DNA of 64,000 nt, from the NCBI GenBank assembly GCA_018003515.1, contig JAGNDO010000007.1, positions 50,093 to 114,092 on the forward strand, given 5' to 3'. Positions 27,934 through 39,706 of this stretch are shown here, one piece after another. Below the pieces are notes generated by a model. That model ran no database searches. It saw nothing but the letters and a program-made list of their open reading frames with translations, and was not told where the DNA came from. Numbering within the stretch: position 1 is the first letter of the stretch; every line of letters begins with the position of its first letter. Origin of the DNA: Caldilineaceae bacterium (lineage in GTDB: Bacteria; Chloroflexota; Anaerolineae; Caldilineales; Caldilineaceae). The position numbers and the translations under genes are program-made.

Positions 27934-29151
27934 CTACCAATCCACGTCCTGCCGTTCCTCAACAATAGACTGATATAACTCCAACGTCTGTTCGGCAATG
28001 TCGTGCCAATTGTAGAGCATCTCCACCTGGCGGGCGGCCTCTTTACGCCACCGTTCGGCGCTGCGCGGGTTTTGGAAAAGTTCGTTAACCGCCCAAGCAA
28101 TACTCTCCGGCTGGCCCGGCAGCACGGTCAGGCCGTTGTGCAGATGTTGCACCACCTCGCCCAGCCCGCCCACTTCGCTGGCGATCACGTTGCAGCCGGC
28201 GGCCATCGCCTCCAGGGCCACGATGCCAAAGGGTTCGTAGAGGCTGGGGAAGATGGCCGCGTCCACGGATTGGTAGAGGCAGTTGCGCTCCTCGTCGCTG
28301 ATAAAGCCCAAAAGCTCCACCTGATCCGCAATGCCCAACTGCTCCACATTGGGCCGCAACTGTTCGCTGGCCTTGCCCGCCACCAACAGCCGGGTGTTGG
28401 GATAGGCGGCCAGAATCTGGGGCATGGCATCCAACAGCACATACAGCCCCTTCTCCGGGGTGATGCGACCCACAAAGAAGAGCAGACGCTCCCCATTGGG
28501 CGCATGGCGCAGCCGCGCAGCTTGGGTTTGCTCCGCCGGGCACCCTTGCAGGGGAGCCGGGTCCACGCCGTTGGGGATCACGATGCTCTTGTCCAGGGGG
28601 ATGCCAAAAAAGCGCTGCAACTCCCCGGCCATGTGGCCGCTGCACACGATGATGCGCCAGGACTCGAAGCAGGCCCGCCACTCCTGGCGGTCGATCAGCC
28701 CGCTCATTTCGCTGGGCAGATAGCCCTGCATGCGCCCCCGCTCCGTGGCGTGGATGGTCACCACCAGGGGGGTCTTCCACTCGTTCTTCAGGATCACCCC
28801 GGCCTCCGTGGTCAGCCAATCGTGGACGTGGATCACATCGTAGGCGTGGGCCCGGCCCAACTCCCGCCCCTTGGCGATCAGGGCTGAATTGTTGCCCACC
28901 ACGCTGTTAAAGATGTCCGTGGGGAAGATGGGCGGCAGATCAACCCGATAGATGGTGATTTTGTGGCCGGCCGGGCTGTCCAGCGTCTCCACCCCGGCCC
29001 CGCCTCCATAGCCAGTGGTCAGCACATCGATCTGCCACGGCTCATCGCCAACAGGGATCTGGCCCATAGCCGGCACCAACTCGGCCACATGCTTGCCCAT
29101 GCCACCCACCACATAGGGCGGAAATTCCCAAGAAATGATCAAAGCGCGCAT
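27934..29151 (-). CDS. GT4 glycosyltransferase (glycogen-synthase-like)
   Basis: 405 residues from ATG 29151, with AAAGGAGA upstream; the longer frame adds a repeat-derived peptide and is unlikely. GT-B fold: MRALIISWEFPPYVVGGMGKHV carries the N-terminal Gly-rich loop, VIHVHDWLT follows, then VIPNGVDPAPL, FFVGRITPEKGL and the donor-binding EPFGIVALEAMAAGCNVIAS. This matches GT4 enzymes of the starch/glycogen-synthase-like branch that use nucleotide sugars; product unknown. Cytoplasmic. Confidence 0.87.
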   Translation of the reverse strand: MRALIISWEFPPYVVGGMGKHVAELVPAMGQIPVGDEPWQIDVLTTGYGGGAGVETLDSPAGHKITIYRVDLPPIFPTDIFNSVVGNNSALIAKGRELGRAHAYDVIHVHDWLTTEAGVILKNEWKTPLVVTIHATERGRMQGYLPSEMSGLIDRQEWRACFESWRIIVCSGHMAGELQRFFGIPLDKSIVIPNGVDPAPLQGCPAEQTQAARLRHAPNGERLLFFVGRITPEKGLYVLLDAMPQILAAYPNTRLLVAGKASEQLRPNVEQLGIADQVELLGFISDEERNCLYQSVDAAIFPSLYEPFGIVALEAMAAGCNVIASEVGGLGEVVQHLHNGLTVLPGQPESIAWAVNELFQNPRSAERWRKEAARQVEMLYNWHDIAEQTLELYQSIVEERQDVDW

Positions 29152-29198
29152 TGCAGATTCTCCTTTGAATGCAAAATTCGTGTAGCAAAACCAGAAAT

Positions 29199-29288
29199 CG
29201 AACACAGATTTGATGGATTTGACAGATTAAAACGGATTTTTAAACTCAGTAGAAATTCGTTTGATCCGTAAAATCCGTGTTCTATTTT
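29199..29288. repeat. CGGATT word-repeat element overlapping the lipoprotein stop codon
   Basis: Same family as 1529-1622. On the minus strand its end reads TAGAACACGGATTTTACGG, and this TAG is the stop codon of the substrate-binding lipoprotein. Confidence 0.75.
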
Positions 29289-30358
29289 CTCTCTTGTTGA
29301 AAAGTACCATCCGGATTCAGGCGAAAGAGTGCCACGGTCCAGCCGGGATCTGGGGGGGAGGGTGATGTGTGCGGAGTGGGGGCGAGGGCGGCGGTGATGG
29401 CGGCTTGGGTGGCTTGGTAGATCTGAAAGGCGGCGGGACTGTTGGGCGTGTGGTCGGCGGCCCAAATCGCATAGCCATCCGCAAGCCAAGCGGCAAAAAA
29501 AGTGGGACCGCTGAGATCGGCCCGGCGGGTGAAAACGTCCACGCCAAAGGGATAGGCGAGCCAAAAGGGCACATCCGGTTGGGTGGACCGCAGATCGGTC
29601 AAATAGTCCGCCCCGGCGTCCGGCATGCCCAGCCACAGCACCCCGTCATCGGCCCGTATCGTTTGGGGATAGTCAAAGCGCACCGGCATCTGCGCAACCT
29701 CGGCCCATTCCGCCTCGGTCAACAGGGGCCACCCGGCCCGTTCTCCGGCCAAGAGCAGCCGCACACACCCCTCCGCCCGACACGCTTCCGCCACCCGTTG
29801 CACCAGCCCGGTAGCCCACTCAGCCTGCCCTTCAACAGGTAATTTCGTGTAGCCATCAATGGGGTTGAGAGCAAAAACAGGCAACCACGCCAACTCCGCC
29901 CCGGAAAAATGCTCGCCAACGGCTTCACCGCTGCTGGGGAAGAGCGGCCCCACCACCGCGGCCACCGCCGGGTCCGCCCTTATCTTGGCCGCCGCCCGCC
30001 CGGAGCGCTCCGGGTCCGCCGAATCATCCACGGCCAGGGGCAGGATGTCTATCCGAAGTTGGCCGGGCAGGGGGCTGTCCGCAATGGCCGAGCGCATGGC
30101 GGCCAGGGCTTCGTATCCGCTCTCCCGATACAATCCTTCAAACGGCGCAATCAGCCCAATCTTCACCACCGGGCGGGTGCTTGTGAAGGTTTCCCCATTG
30201 CATCCGGCCAGGAAAAGCGCGGCAATCAGTGCTAAAAGAAAGCATAAAATCGAGAATTGAAAATTGAGAATGGAAAATTGAAAATGGTCTCGCCGCCAAC
30301 CATTAATAATTTTCAATTCTCCATTTTTAATTCTCACTTGCTCACGGATTATAGCCAT
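29282..30358 (-). CDS. Substrate-binding lipoprotein, periplasmic-binding fold type I
   Basis: About 358 residues. The lipobox is [11 protein letters not shown], after which [30 protein letters not shown] matches branched-chain-amino-acid-type (type I) binding proteins, with [15 protein letters not shown] and [13 protein letters not shown] later. The protein should be anchored outside the membrane. No permease or ATPase gene is adjacent. The start is uncertain: ATG 30358 overlaps the mltG stop by 17 nt, GTG 30337 is the alternative. The residues before the hydrophobic core ([16 protein letters not shown]) are encoded by the AATTGAAAATTGAG word repeat, so part of the signal peptide is repeat-derived. 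Confidence 0.75.
   Translation of the reverse strand: MAIIREQVRIKNGELKIINGWRRDHFQFSILNFQFSILCFLLALIAALFLAGCNGETFTSTRPVVKIGLIAPFEGLYRESGYEALAAMRSAIADSPLPGQLRIDILPLAVDDSADPERSGRAAAKIRADPAVAAVVGPLFPSSGEAVGEHFSGAELAWLPVFALNPIDGYTKLPVEGQAEWATGLVQRVAEACRAEGCVRLLLAGERAGWPLLTEAEWAEVAQMPVRFDYPQTIRADDGVLWLGMPDAGADYLTDLRSTQPDVPFWLAYPFGVDVFTRRADLSGPTFFAAWLADGYAIWAADHTPNSPAAFQIYQATQAAITAALAPTPHTSPSPPDPGWTVALFRLNPDGTFQQERK
30241..30345. repeat. GAAAATTGA(G) word-repeat tract with inverted partner
   Basis: Words GAATTGAAAATT repeat on the left (30246-30285) and complementary AATTTTCAATTCTCC on the right (30307-30335). It forms a hairpin across the mltG-lipoprotein junction and is translated as [13 protein letters not shown]. 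Confidence 0.8.
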
Positions 30359-31646
30359 AGATGACCAGATTCTGCTCCTGCTCGGCGTAGGTCTGGGCGA
30401 AGACGTGGCGGCCATCGTCGCCCGTGGCCACGAAGAAGCAGTAGGCGGTCTGGGCCGGGTTGGCCGTGGATTGGATGGCGCTGAGGCCGGGGTTGGCGAT
30501 GGCCGCCGGGGGCAGGCCTGGGTTGAGATAGGTGTTGTACGGGCTGATCACCGACGAGTATTCGGCCAGGGACTGGGGCTTCCACCACCAGTTGCCCACA
30601 ACGCCCCGGGCATATTGCACCGTGGGATCGGCCTGCAAATAGGCCCCGCCCACCTCGGCATTGCAGGTGCCGTTGAGCCGGTTAAGGTAAACGCTGGCGA
30701 TGATGGGCCGCTCATCCGCCTGCACGGCTTCCCGCTCCACAATGCTGGCCAGCTTGAGCAGTTCGTAGCCCTTCAGCCCGCCGCTGCCCGATAGACCGGC
30801 CTCTCCCACCTTGGCCTCGAAGTTGTCCAAAAAGATGGAAAGCACCTGTTCCGGTTGCCCGGCGTTGACCGGAAAACGATAGGTGTCGGGGAAGAGCAGC
30901 CCCTCCAGGGTGGCTCCGGCGGGCAGGGTTTGCAGAAAATCATAGTCGGCGAAGATGGAGAGGGTCTGGGGCTGGCGCACGGCGCTGAGGAAGGTGTCGA
31001 TCTCGATCACGTAGTTTTCGGCCAGCTTTTCGGCGATCTCCTCGGCCCGCATGCCTTCGGGCAGGGTGACCAGAACTTCCTCAAAGCTGGCTTGTTGCAG
31101 GGCGACGGCGATCTCCGGGATGGTCATGGTCTCGGCCAGCATGAAGTTGCCCGCCTCGATGTTGCGCTCCAAGCTGTTGACCCGCAGATAGAGGTTCATC
31201 AGATCCGCGTCCACCACAAAGCCTTCCGACGCCAGCCGGGCAGCCACAAAACGGGCCGCCTCGCCGGGATAGATCACAAAGGGCCGGGGGCGGGGATTGG
31301 TGCCCGGGGCCACCTCAAGCTCCGCCTCCCGCATTTGCAGGTTCAGAGCCAGGACGCGTTTTTCGATGTTGTCCGGGGTCAGGGCACCGTCATTGGCGTT
31401 GGGATCCACCAGGCCGGCGGTCTGCACCGTGGCGGCCCGGAACTGTTCGGTCAAGTGAGCCTCGCCCACGGACCACACGCCCAGGATCACGGCCAGGATC
31501 ATGGCCAGAAAGCCCACGCGCAGGCCATTGCCCAACAACCACGCCGGGTCACGCAGCCGCTGGGACCAAGGCATGGGGGCTGCGGCTTCTTTTTTTCGAG
31601 TACTATACCGGTCCAAAACGGTCCGGCGGCGGTCAGATTGTTGCAT
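30342..31646 (-). CDS. mltG: Endolytic murein transglycosylase
   Basis: 434 residues from ATG 31646 ([11 protein letters not shown]), preceded by AGGAAG. A single membrane span near residues 43-63 is followed by a LysM-like part and the YceG domain. The catalytic glutamate is in [25 protein letters not shown], with [10 protein letters not shown] and [20 protein letters not shown] completing the family signature. MltG cuts nascent peptidoglycan at the membrane. ruvX lies upstream on the same strand, the common mltG-ruvX neighbourhood, though here a 232-nt repeat-filled gap separates them. Confidence 0.93.
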   Translation of the reverse strand: MQQSDRRRTVLDRYSTRKKEAAAPMPWSQRLRDPAWLLGNGLRVGFLAMILAVILGVWSVGEAHLTEQFRAATVQTAGLVDPNANDGALTPDNIEKRVLALNLQMREAELEVAPGTNPRPRPFVIYPGEAARFVAARLASEGFVVDADLMNLYLRVNSLERNIEAGNFMLAETMTIPEIAVALQQASFEEVLVTLPEGMRAEEIAEKLAENYVIEIDTFLSAVRQPQTLSIFADYDFLQTLPAGATLEGLLFPDTYRFPVNAGQPEQVLSIFLDNFEAKVGEAGLSGSGGLKGYELLKLASIVEREAVQADERPIIASVYLNRLNGTCNAEVGGAYLQADPTVQYARGVVGNWWWKPQSLAEYSSVISPYNTYLNPGLPPAAIANPGLSAIQSTANPAQTAYCFFVATGDDGRHVFAQTYAEQEQNLVIYGYNP

Positions 31647-31730
31647 AGCTTCCTGTTTGTCTTTGAAAGGGATTTGGGATTGGGGATTAGTACCTACCCA
31701 GCGAAATCCTTGTTTTTTGTGCAAGAATTT

Positions 31731-31813
31731 TTACCACAAAGGACACAAAGAACACAAAGAGGGATTTATTCTTTTGAAATCTTTGTGTTCTCTGTGATCT
31801 TTGTGGTAAATCT
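31731..31813. repeat. ACACAAAGA/TCTTTGTGT word-repeat hairpin
   Basis: ACCACAAAGGACACAAAG on the left faces CTTTGTGTTCTCTGTG and CTTTGTGGT on the right. The same family is at 51731-51808. Confidence 0.8.
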
Positions 31814-31856
31814 TTTTGGTTCTGGCTAGGCCAGGTTGGGGATTTGGGTGATTATC

Positions 31857-31892
31857 ACCCTTTCACCCGTTCCCCCCTTCACCCGCTCACCT
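31857..31892. repeat. TTTCACCC/CGCTCACC octamer tract overlapping the ruvX stop
   Basis: On the minus strand the tract reads GGTGAGCGGGTGAAGG, giving the last residues (V-S-G) and TGA stop of ruvX. It belongs to the family seen at 36831 and 46441. Confidence 0.8.
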
Positions 31893-32346
31893 TATCCGGT
31901 AAATCGATCCGCCCATAATCCAACGTGCTGCCCCGTTGCTGGGCATCCACATAGGAGCGCAGGATCACGGCGGCGGCGGCGGCGTCTTCTTCGGCCCGCA
32001 TGCCCTGGTCCAGAAATTCCTGGGCCTCGTGGGTACTCAGCCGTTCGTCCCAAAAGATGATGGGGATAGGCTTCTCCAACAGCAGCCGCAGGGCATGGGC
32101 CAAACGCATGGCCCACTTGCGGGTGGTTTTGGCCTGGCCGCCCTCGCTGCCGTCCATGTTCAGGGGCAAGCCGCAGAGGATGGCCTCGGCCCCCTCTGCC
32201 CGCACCAACCCGGCCAACTCGGCGAAGTCCTCCCGCCGACTGCGCCGTTGAATCACCCCCACCGGGCGCACGGTGATGCCCAGGGGATCGCCTGTGGCGA
32301 CCCCGATCCGGGCCAAGCCCACGTCGAGGGCGAGGAGTTTTATCAC
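31879..32346 (-). CDS. ruvX: Putative pre-16S rRNA nuclease / Holliday-junction resolvase-like protein
   Basis: 155 residues from GTG 32346, chosen because the family begins at [16 protein letters not shown]; the GTG overlaps the stop of the preceding gene by four bases (GTGA). RNase H-like fold: Asp in LALDVG, the glycine segment [24 protein letters not shown] and the C-terminal Asp in [14 protein letters not shown]. YqgF/RuvX proteins process the 5' end of 16S rRNA. It lies in a leftward alaS-baseplateJ-ruvX operon. The stop codon belongs to the octamer repeat at 31857-31892. Confidence 0.9.
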   Translation of the reverse strand: MIKLLALDVGLARIGVATGDPLGITVRPVGVIQRRSRREDFAELAGLVRAEGAEAILCGLPLNMDGSEGGQAKTTRKWAMRLAHALRLLLEKPIPIIFWDERLSTHEAQEFLDQGMRAEEDAAAAAVILRSYVDAQQRGSTLDYGRIDLPDKVSG

Positions 32347-33946
32347 TCCCCCGCCTCGCTGTAGGCCACCCGCACCTGGATGCGGCCGGGGATGGCGGGC
32401 ATGGCGTTGCGCCATTGGGGATCTCGGAAGAGTTCGGGGGCCGCGGCCAGAGACCAGCGTTCCTGCAAAATGCGGGTGGCTTCCTCCGGGGATTTGCCCG
32501 CAATGGCCGAGCGCACCTCGTCCGGGTCGATGGGGATCACATAGTTCCCCGTGGCTCGCATGGTGAAGTTGACCACGCTGCCCGCAGTCTCCGCACCGCC
32601 CACACGGGAAAAGGCGACCGAATTGGCCACCAGCTTGCCGCCCTTGGGCACGCTTTGTTGCAATTGGGTGCGGGCGGACTCCGTGGCGTCCGCATCGCTG
32701 ATGGCCACGCCCTGCACGGAGACCCGCAGGTCCAGGTTCACCACCTCGGCCGGCTCGTCGTTAAAGGCGTCGTAGATGTCGGCCACGATCTGGGTGGTGA
32801 CCGAATCCGGCGAGAGCCACTCCCCCGGCTCCAGGGTGGCGGCCAGGGCGGCATAGGCGTCTTGCTGCACCTGGGTGTAGAGCTGATCCAGCAGGGTGTC
32901 CTTGTCGATCTGTTTGACTACTTTGGTCAGTTGGGACGAGCCGCTATAGGTGGGGCTGGCATTGCTCACCGCCACTTGGGCATCCAGGGATCCGCCAACC
33001 GTGTTGATGGTCCCGGCCCGCACATTGCCCGCCGCCCCCAGGTCCGCTGCCTCGACAAGCACATCGACCCGGCCACTGACCTGACCCGGCACTTCCACCT
33101 CTTGCAAAGTGACAAAACTTACCGGCGTGCCGGTGCCTGTGCGCACGGTGGTGCCTGCGGGGATGCGTACGGGCTGGCGGCCCTTGTTGCTAAAAGTCAC
33201 GATGCCCTGGGCCTTGCCCACGGCCACCTGCTCGCTGCCGCTGGTGGGGAGGCTGCCCGTGGCCTCGATGCGGCTTTCCACCACCCTGGCCCCGGTTTGG
33301 CCAAGGGTGGCATCCGGGAAGTCCAAATAGGGATTGGCCGAGAGGGCCACATCCACGGAAAGCTCTTGCTGGCCAGGGGTCAACGTCACCGTGGCCGCGG
33401 GGATCACCGTGAGGGCAAAGAGGCCCAACATGATGGTGAAAAGCAGGCCGGTGAGGGCATAGCCAGCCAGGGGAAACCAGGCCGGCGTGGCTTTGCGATA
33501 AGTCTCCTCGGCCCGGATGCGGCGGCGACGGGCCCGGTGCAGACTGGGCCGGGCGGCCTGTTCGACCACCCCTTCGCCCTTGGCGGGCAGCCGCCACGCC
33601 GGGGGATCCGGCAAGCCTTGAGCTGGATTCTGCGGATCTATCATGGGCGCGCCGCTCTTGGCCTGGCGGACATACCAATTGGGTCGCCGGTCCAGATCTG
33701 CCTGGGAATAGAACGCGGGGATGCCCACCTGGGCCGCGGCCCGGTGGGTCTCGCCGCTGCGGGTGATCAAAGCCACGTCCAGTTGCTGGATGTGGGCCTG
33801 GCGTTGCAGCAGACGCATTTGGGCCACATTGGCCAGCCCCGCCCACTTGGCGGGCAGATCCAGGGCAACCTGTGGTTCAGTCGATTGGGCCATCAACCGG
33901 CGCGCCGTCTCAACAGACGCGTCGGCTGGGATGTGGATGATTTGGG

Positions 33947-33950
<4 letters not shown>
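32343..33950 (-). CDS. Baseplate J-like membrane protein, function unknown
   Basis: 535 residues, start TTG 33950 overlapping the alaS stop (TTGA). The N-terminal about 150 residues are cytoplasmic and contain [25 protein letters not shown] helices. A single membrane span ([21 protein letters not shown]) near 162-182 leads into a beta-rich extracytoplasmic region with [19 protein letters not shown] and [24 protein letters not shown], the hallmark of baseplate J/gp47-type domains. No phage or contractile-injection genes are nearby, so a cell-surface role is more likely than a tail. Coupling to alaS and ruvX on both sides is tight. Confidence 0.75.
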
Positions 33951-36670
<2,720 letters not shown>

Positions 36671-36777
36671 AGATCCCGTTTCCCTGTAATATCTGGCAAT
36701 GATGTGGCAAGAACGCCCAACGCGCCAAGACAGTTCCGGCGGTCCACCGGCCCTGGGCGCAAAAAATGCATCTATGC

Positions 36778-36806
36778 ATTGTAGAGAAATCGGTGGGGTG
36801 TGTCAA
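36778..36806 (-). promoter_or_regulatory. Near-consensus promoter for alaS
   Basis: On the minus strand TTGACA (36806-36801), exactly 17 nt, TACAAT (36783-36778). The 5' leader would be about 100 nt. Confidence 0.7.
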
Positions 36807-36830
36807 AAATGGGGGGTGTGGCGGGAGGGG

Positions 36831-36930
36831 GGTGAGGGGGTGAAGGGGTGAAGGGGCGAAAGGGTGAAAGGGTGAAAGGGTGTGAACCACGTTCATCACC
36901 CTTTCACCCCTTCACCCGCTCACCCCTTCA
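36831..36930. repeat. Facing TGARRGGG octamer tracts
   Basis: About seven TGAAGGGG/TGAAAGGG octamers (36831-36882) face their complements (36893-36930), ending two bases before the stop of the S8 protease. A long hairpin is possible, and the tract may terminate transcription from the protease side. Confidence 0.88.
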
Positions 36931-36932
36931 TT

Positions 36933-38552
36933 TTACCGGACTGCGTTGTAGGCGTTGACGCGTCCGTCGCCGTAGAAGTCGGGTTTGGCGTAGAGGTCGT
37001 CCAGGCCGGCCTTGTCTAGGTCGTCGGCGCTTTTCTTTAGGGCGGATTCAACTTTGTTGGACTTCATGTCGCCGCCGTTCTGGCCGATGATCAGGGCGGC
37101 GACGCCGGCCACGTGGGGGGCGGCCATGCTGGTGCCGTAGAGCCAGCCCCAGCCGCCTTGATTGGCCGCCAGGGTGCTGGGGACCAGGTCCGCGGTGCCG
37201 CAGGGGTTGACGGGGAAGCCGCCGACCAGGCACGGTCCCCACAGGGGGCTGGTGGGATTGGTCAGGGCCGACAGGTCAATGTTGCCGCCGGGGGCCGCAA
37301 AGTCCACATAGGATTTGCCGTAGCGGGAGTAGAAGGCGGGCATATCCAGATCCGCGCCGGGGTTCAATCCCCAGCCGTTGGGACCGGTGGCGGAGACGGT
37401 GATAGTGCCCTTGGTGTCCGCGGGGATGAAGAGCAGGTCGCCCACGTGGTCCATGTCGATGGTGGGGTCGGTGGGGGTGGTATTGCCGGCCGCTGCCACT
37501 ACGGTGATGCCCTGCTTTTCTGCATATTTGATGGCCCGGGTGAGGGCGTCAAGCAACTCCTTGACTTCCTTCTTGCCCACGCACGTACCCGTTTCGTCGC
37601 AATAGCCGTTCTTGTACACCGCCGCGCCCAGGCTCATGTTGATCACATCCACCGCCTGCGCGCCCTGGAGATTGGCCGCATAGTAGATGCCCTGGATGAT
37701 CCAGGCGAAATCGCCCTGTAGATCCGCGTCCCGCAACACTTTGATGGGGACAATGGTCGATTCCGGCGCAACCCCGATCACGCCCATGCCGTTGTCCGCG
37801 GCGGCGATAATGCCGGCGATGTGGGTGGCGTGGCTGGAGACGGGCAGGTAGTTGTTGAATTGAAGCGTCTCGCCGGGCACAAAGTTGGCCCCGGAAGCAG
37901 CGTCGATATTGTTGACGGGACCGGTGGCCGGGTCAAGCCAGAAGAAATCTGGGTGATATAGCTCGAAGCCAGCATCCAACACGGCCACGCGGACGCCCCG
38001 CCCCCGGGCCCCTGCGGCCCAGGCTTCGGGCGCATCGATGGCCAGCATGTTCCATTGGAAACGGAAGAACAGGTCATCCTCCGGCTGGGTGAGGGGATTG
38101 GTGGCCAAGCCGCTGAAGGTGGCGTTGCTGCCGGTGAAGGCGAAATTCTGGCCCGTGAAGGCGAATTCCTGCCCGGTTGCGCCAAAATCCTGGCCGGTGA
38201 AGGAGAAATCTTGGCCCAAGGCCGCCACCTCTTCGGCGGACACCCAGGGCACCAGCACATCCGGCACCACGGTTTGGACTTCTTTGATGGCGCTGATTGT
38301 GGCCACAAAGTTGGGGTTGGCCGATTCAACGGCAATCAAGCCGACTTCCGGCAAGACGGCGCTGATGGTCCCCCCAGCCGCGGTGATTTGATCCGCCAGG
38401 CCATTGGGCAACTTGTCTGCCTTGGCCACCACAAGATAGCGCACGGCAGGGGCTTGGGCCGTCAGGGGGGCGGCGGGGAGAAAGGAGAGGGCAATGGCGG
38501 TCGTCAAAAGTAGTGCTAAAGTAAACCGCAAGAGTTGAGGGACGCGTTTCAT
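36933..38552 (-). CDS. Secreted subtilisin-like (S8) protease
   Basis: 539 residues from ATG 38552 with GGAGG 8 nt upstream. A signal peptide (FTLALLLTTAIALSFLPAA) precedes an inhibitor-I9-like pro-region. The catalytic Asp, His and Ser are in VRVAVLDAGFELYH, SSHATHIAGIIAA and GTSMAAPHVAGVA, with AAAGNTTP for the oxyanion-hole Asn. A tandem seven-residue repeat near residues 112-145 (units like FTGQDFS, FTGQNFA) lies between pro-region and catalytic domain. The protein ends without the YLP-type motif seen in other secreted proteins here. Extracellular protein digestion is likely. Confidence 0.92.
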   Translation of the reverse strand: MKRVPQLLRFTLALLLTTAIALSFLPAAPLTAQAPAVRYLVVAKADKLPNGLADQITAAGGTISAVLPEVGLIAVESANPNFVATISAIKEVQTVVPDVLVPWVSAEEVAALGQDFSFTGQDFGATGQEFAFTGQNFAFTGSNATFSGLATNPLTQPEDDLFFRFQWNMLAIDAPEAWAAGARGRGVRVAVLDAGFELYHPDFFWLDPATGPVNNIDAASGANFVPGETLQFNNYLPVSSHATHIAGIIAAADNGMGVIGVAPESTIVPIKVLRDADLQGDFAWIIQGIYYAANLQGAQAVDVINMSLGAAVYKNGYCDETGTCVGKKEVKELLDALTRAIKYAEKQGITVVAAAGNTTPTDPTIDMDHVGDLLFIPADTKGTITVSATGPNGWGLNPGADLDMPAFYSRYGKSYVDFAAPGGNIDLSALTNPTSPLWGPCLVGGFPVNPCGTADLVPSTLAANQGGWGWLYGTSMAAPHVAGVAALIIGQNGGDMKSNKVESALKKSADDLDKAGLDDLYAKPDFYGDGRVNAYNAVR

Positions 38553-38844
38553 GAAATGGGCCTCCATGTGAGTTGGGTGTGGTGTAAACTATGATGGTTG
38601 ACGGACTCTTGAAAAAAAACACGAATAATGAGGGTGAACGTTCTCCTTACGACTTGCTTTCGTGGGGATGTGCTTATTTTAACATCAACTGGGGCTTGGA
38701 TATAGAGTAGGACTACGTAATTATGCACAGGGGCAACTACGTAGTTTTCCCGATGGCCGCATCATTGCAAGTCCGCCCCGGACATGGGATAATCAACACC
38801 GCACATGCAACACGCCCGCTTTTATCATTTACAGGAGCCGAACC

Positions 38845-39621
38845 ATGGACTATCAAGATATTACGGTGCAGACCCTGCCCGGCCGGGTGGGGGTGATCAC
38901 GCTGAACCGGCCCAAGGCGTTGAACGCACTGCGGGGCCAGTTGATGACCGAGCTGCTCCACGCGGTCAAAGCCTACGACGCCGACGACGGCGTGGGGGCC
39001 ATTGTGATTGCGGGCAGCGAGCGGGCCTTTAGCGCCGGGGCCGACATCAAGGAGATGGCCGACGCCACACCGGTCTCCATGCTCAACAGCCCCATCATCG
39101 AGCGCTGGCATCAGTTGCGGGCCATCAGCAAACCCATCATCGCAGCGGTCAGCGGCTTTTGCTTTGGCGGAGGCAACGAGTTGGCCATGAGTTGTGATAT
39201 GATCGTGGCTTCCGAGAGTGCCATCTTTGGCCAGCCGGAGATCAACATCGGCGTCATTCCCGGTGCGGGGGGCACCCAGCGGCTGACCAAGGCCGTGGGC
39301 AAGGCCATCGCCATGGAGATGGTCCTCAACGACCGCCGCTTGACCGCCCAGGAAGCATTGCAATATGGCCTGGTCAACAAAGTCGTGCCCGTGGCCGAAT
39401 TCTTGGACAGTGCCATCGCCCTGGCCGCCGGCATCGCCAGCCGCGCCCCCGTGGCCGTGCGCCTGGGCAAGGAAGCCGTCAACAAAGCCTTCGAACTCAG
39501 CCTGAGCGAGGGGCTATCCCTGGAACAGAAGTATTTCTACTATCTCTTCGCCACGGAAGACCAAAAGGAAGGCATGGCTGCCTTTGTGGAAAAACGGCCT
39601 GCGGTCTGGCAGGGAAAGTGA
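38845..39621 (+). CDS. Enoyl-CoA hydratase/isomerase family protein
   Basis: 258 residues. Crotonase fold: VGVITLNRPKALNAL, RAFSAGADIKEM for the oxyanion hole, then FCFGGGNELAMSCD with one catalytic Glu and FGQPEINIGVIPGAGGTQRL with the second. Both glutamates of true hydratases are present. Ribosome site CAGGAG precedes the ATG at 38845. Acts on trans-2-enoyl-CoA, probably in beta-oxidation. mutL follows but with a repeat-filled gap. Confidence 0.93.
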   Translation: MDYQDITVQTLPGRVGVITLNRPKALNALRGQLMTELLHAVKAYDADDGVGAIVIAGSERAFSAGADIKEMADATPVSMLNSPIIERWHQLRAISKPIIAAVSGFCFGGGNELAMSCDMIVASESAIFGQPEINIGVIPGAGGTQRLTKAVGKAIAMEMVLNDRRLTAQEALQYGLVNKVVPVAEFLDSAIALAAGIASRAPVAVRLGKEAVNKAFELSLSEGLSLEQKYFYYLFATEDQKEGMAAFVEKRPAVWQGK

Positions 39622-39706
39622 CAAGGAGACAAGGAGACAAGGAGACAATCGCCTAATCTCCCAATCTCCCAATCAACAAATCAACCAACCAACCAACAAA
39701 TCAACC
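39619..39706. repeat. GACAAGGA octamers, CTCCCAAT words and CAACCAAC words upstream of mutL
   Basis: Three GACAAGGA units (39619-39643), then AATCTCCCAATCTCCC, then CAACCAACCAACCAAC, all in the 85 nt between echA-like stop and the probable mutL start. No ordinary ribosome site is seen apart from AAGGAG within the octamers. Confidence 0.82.
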
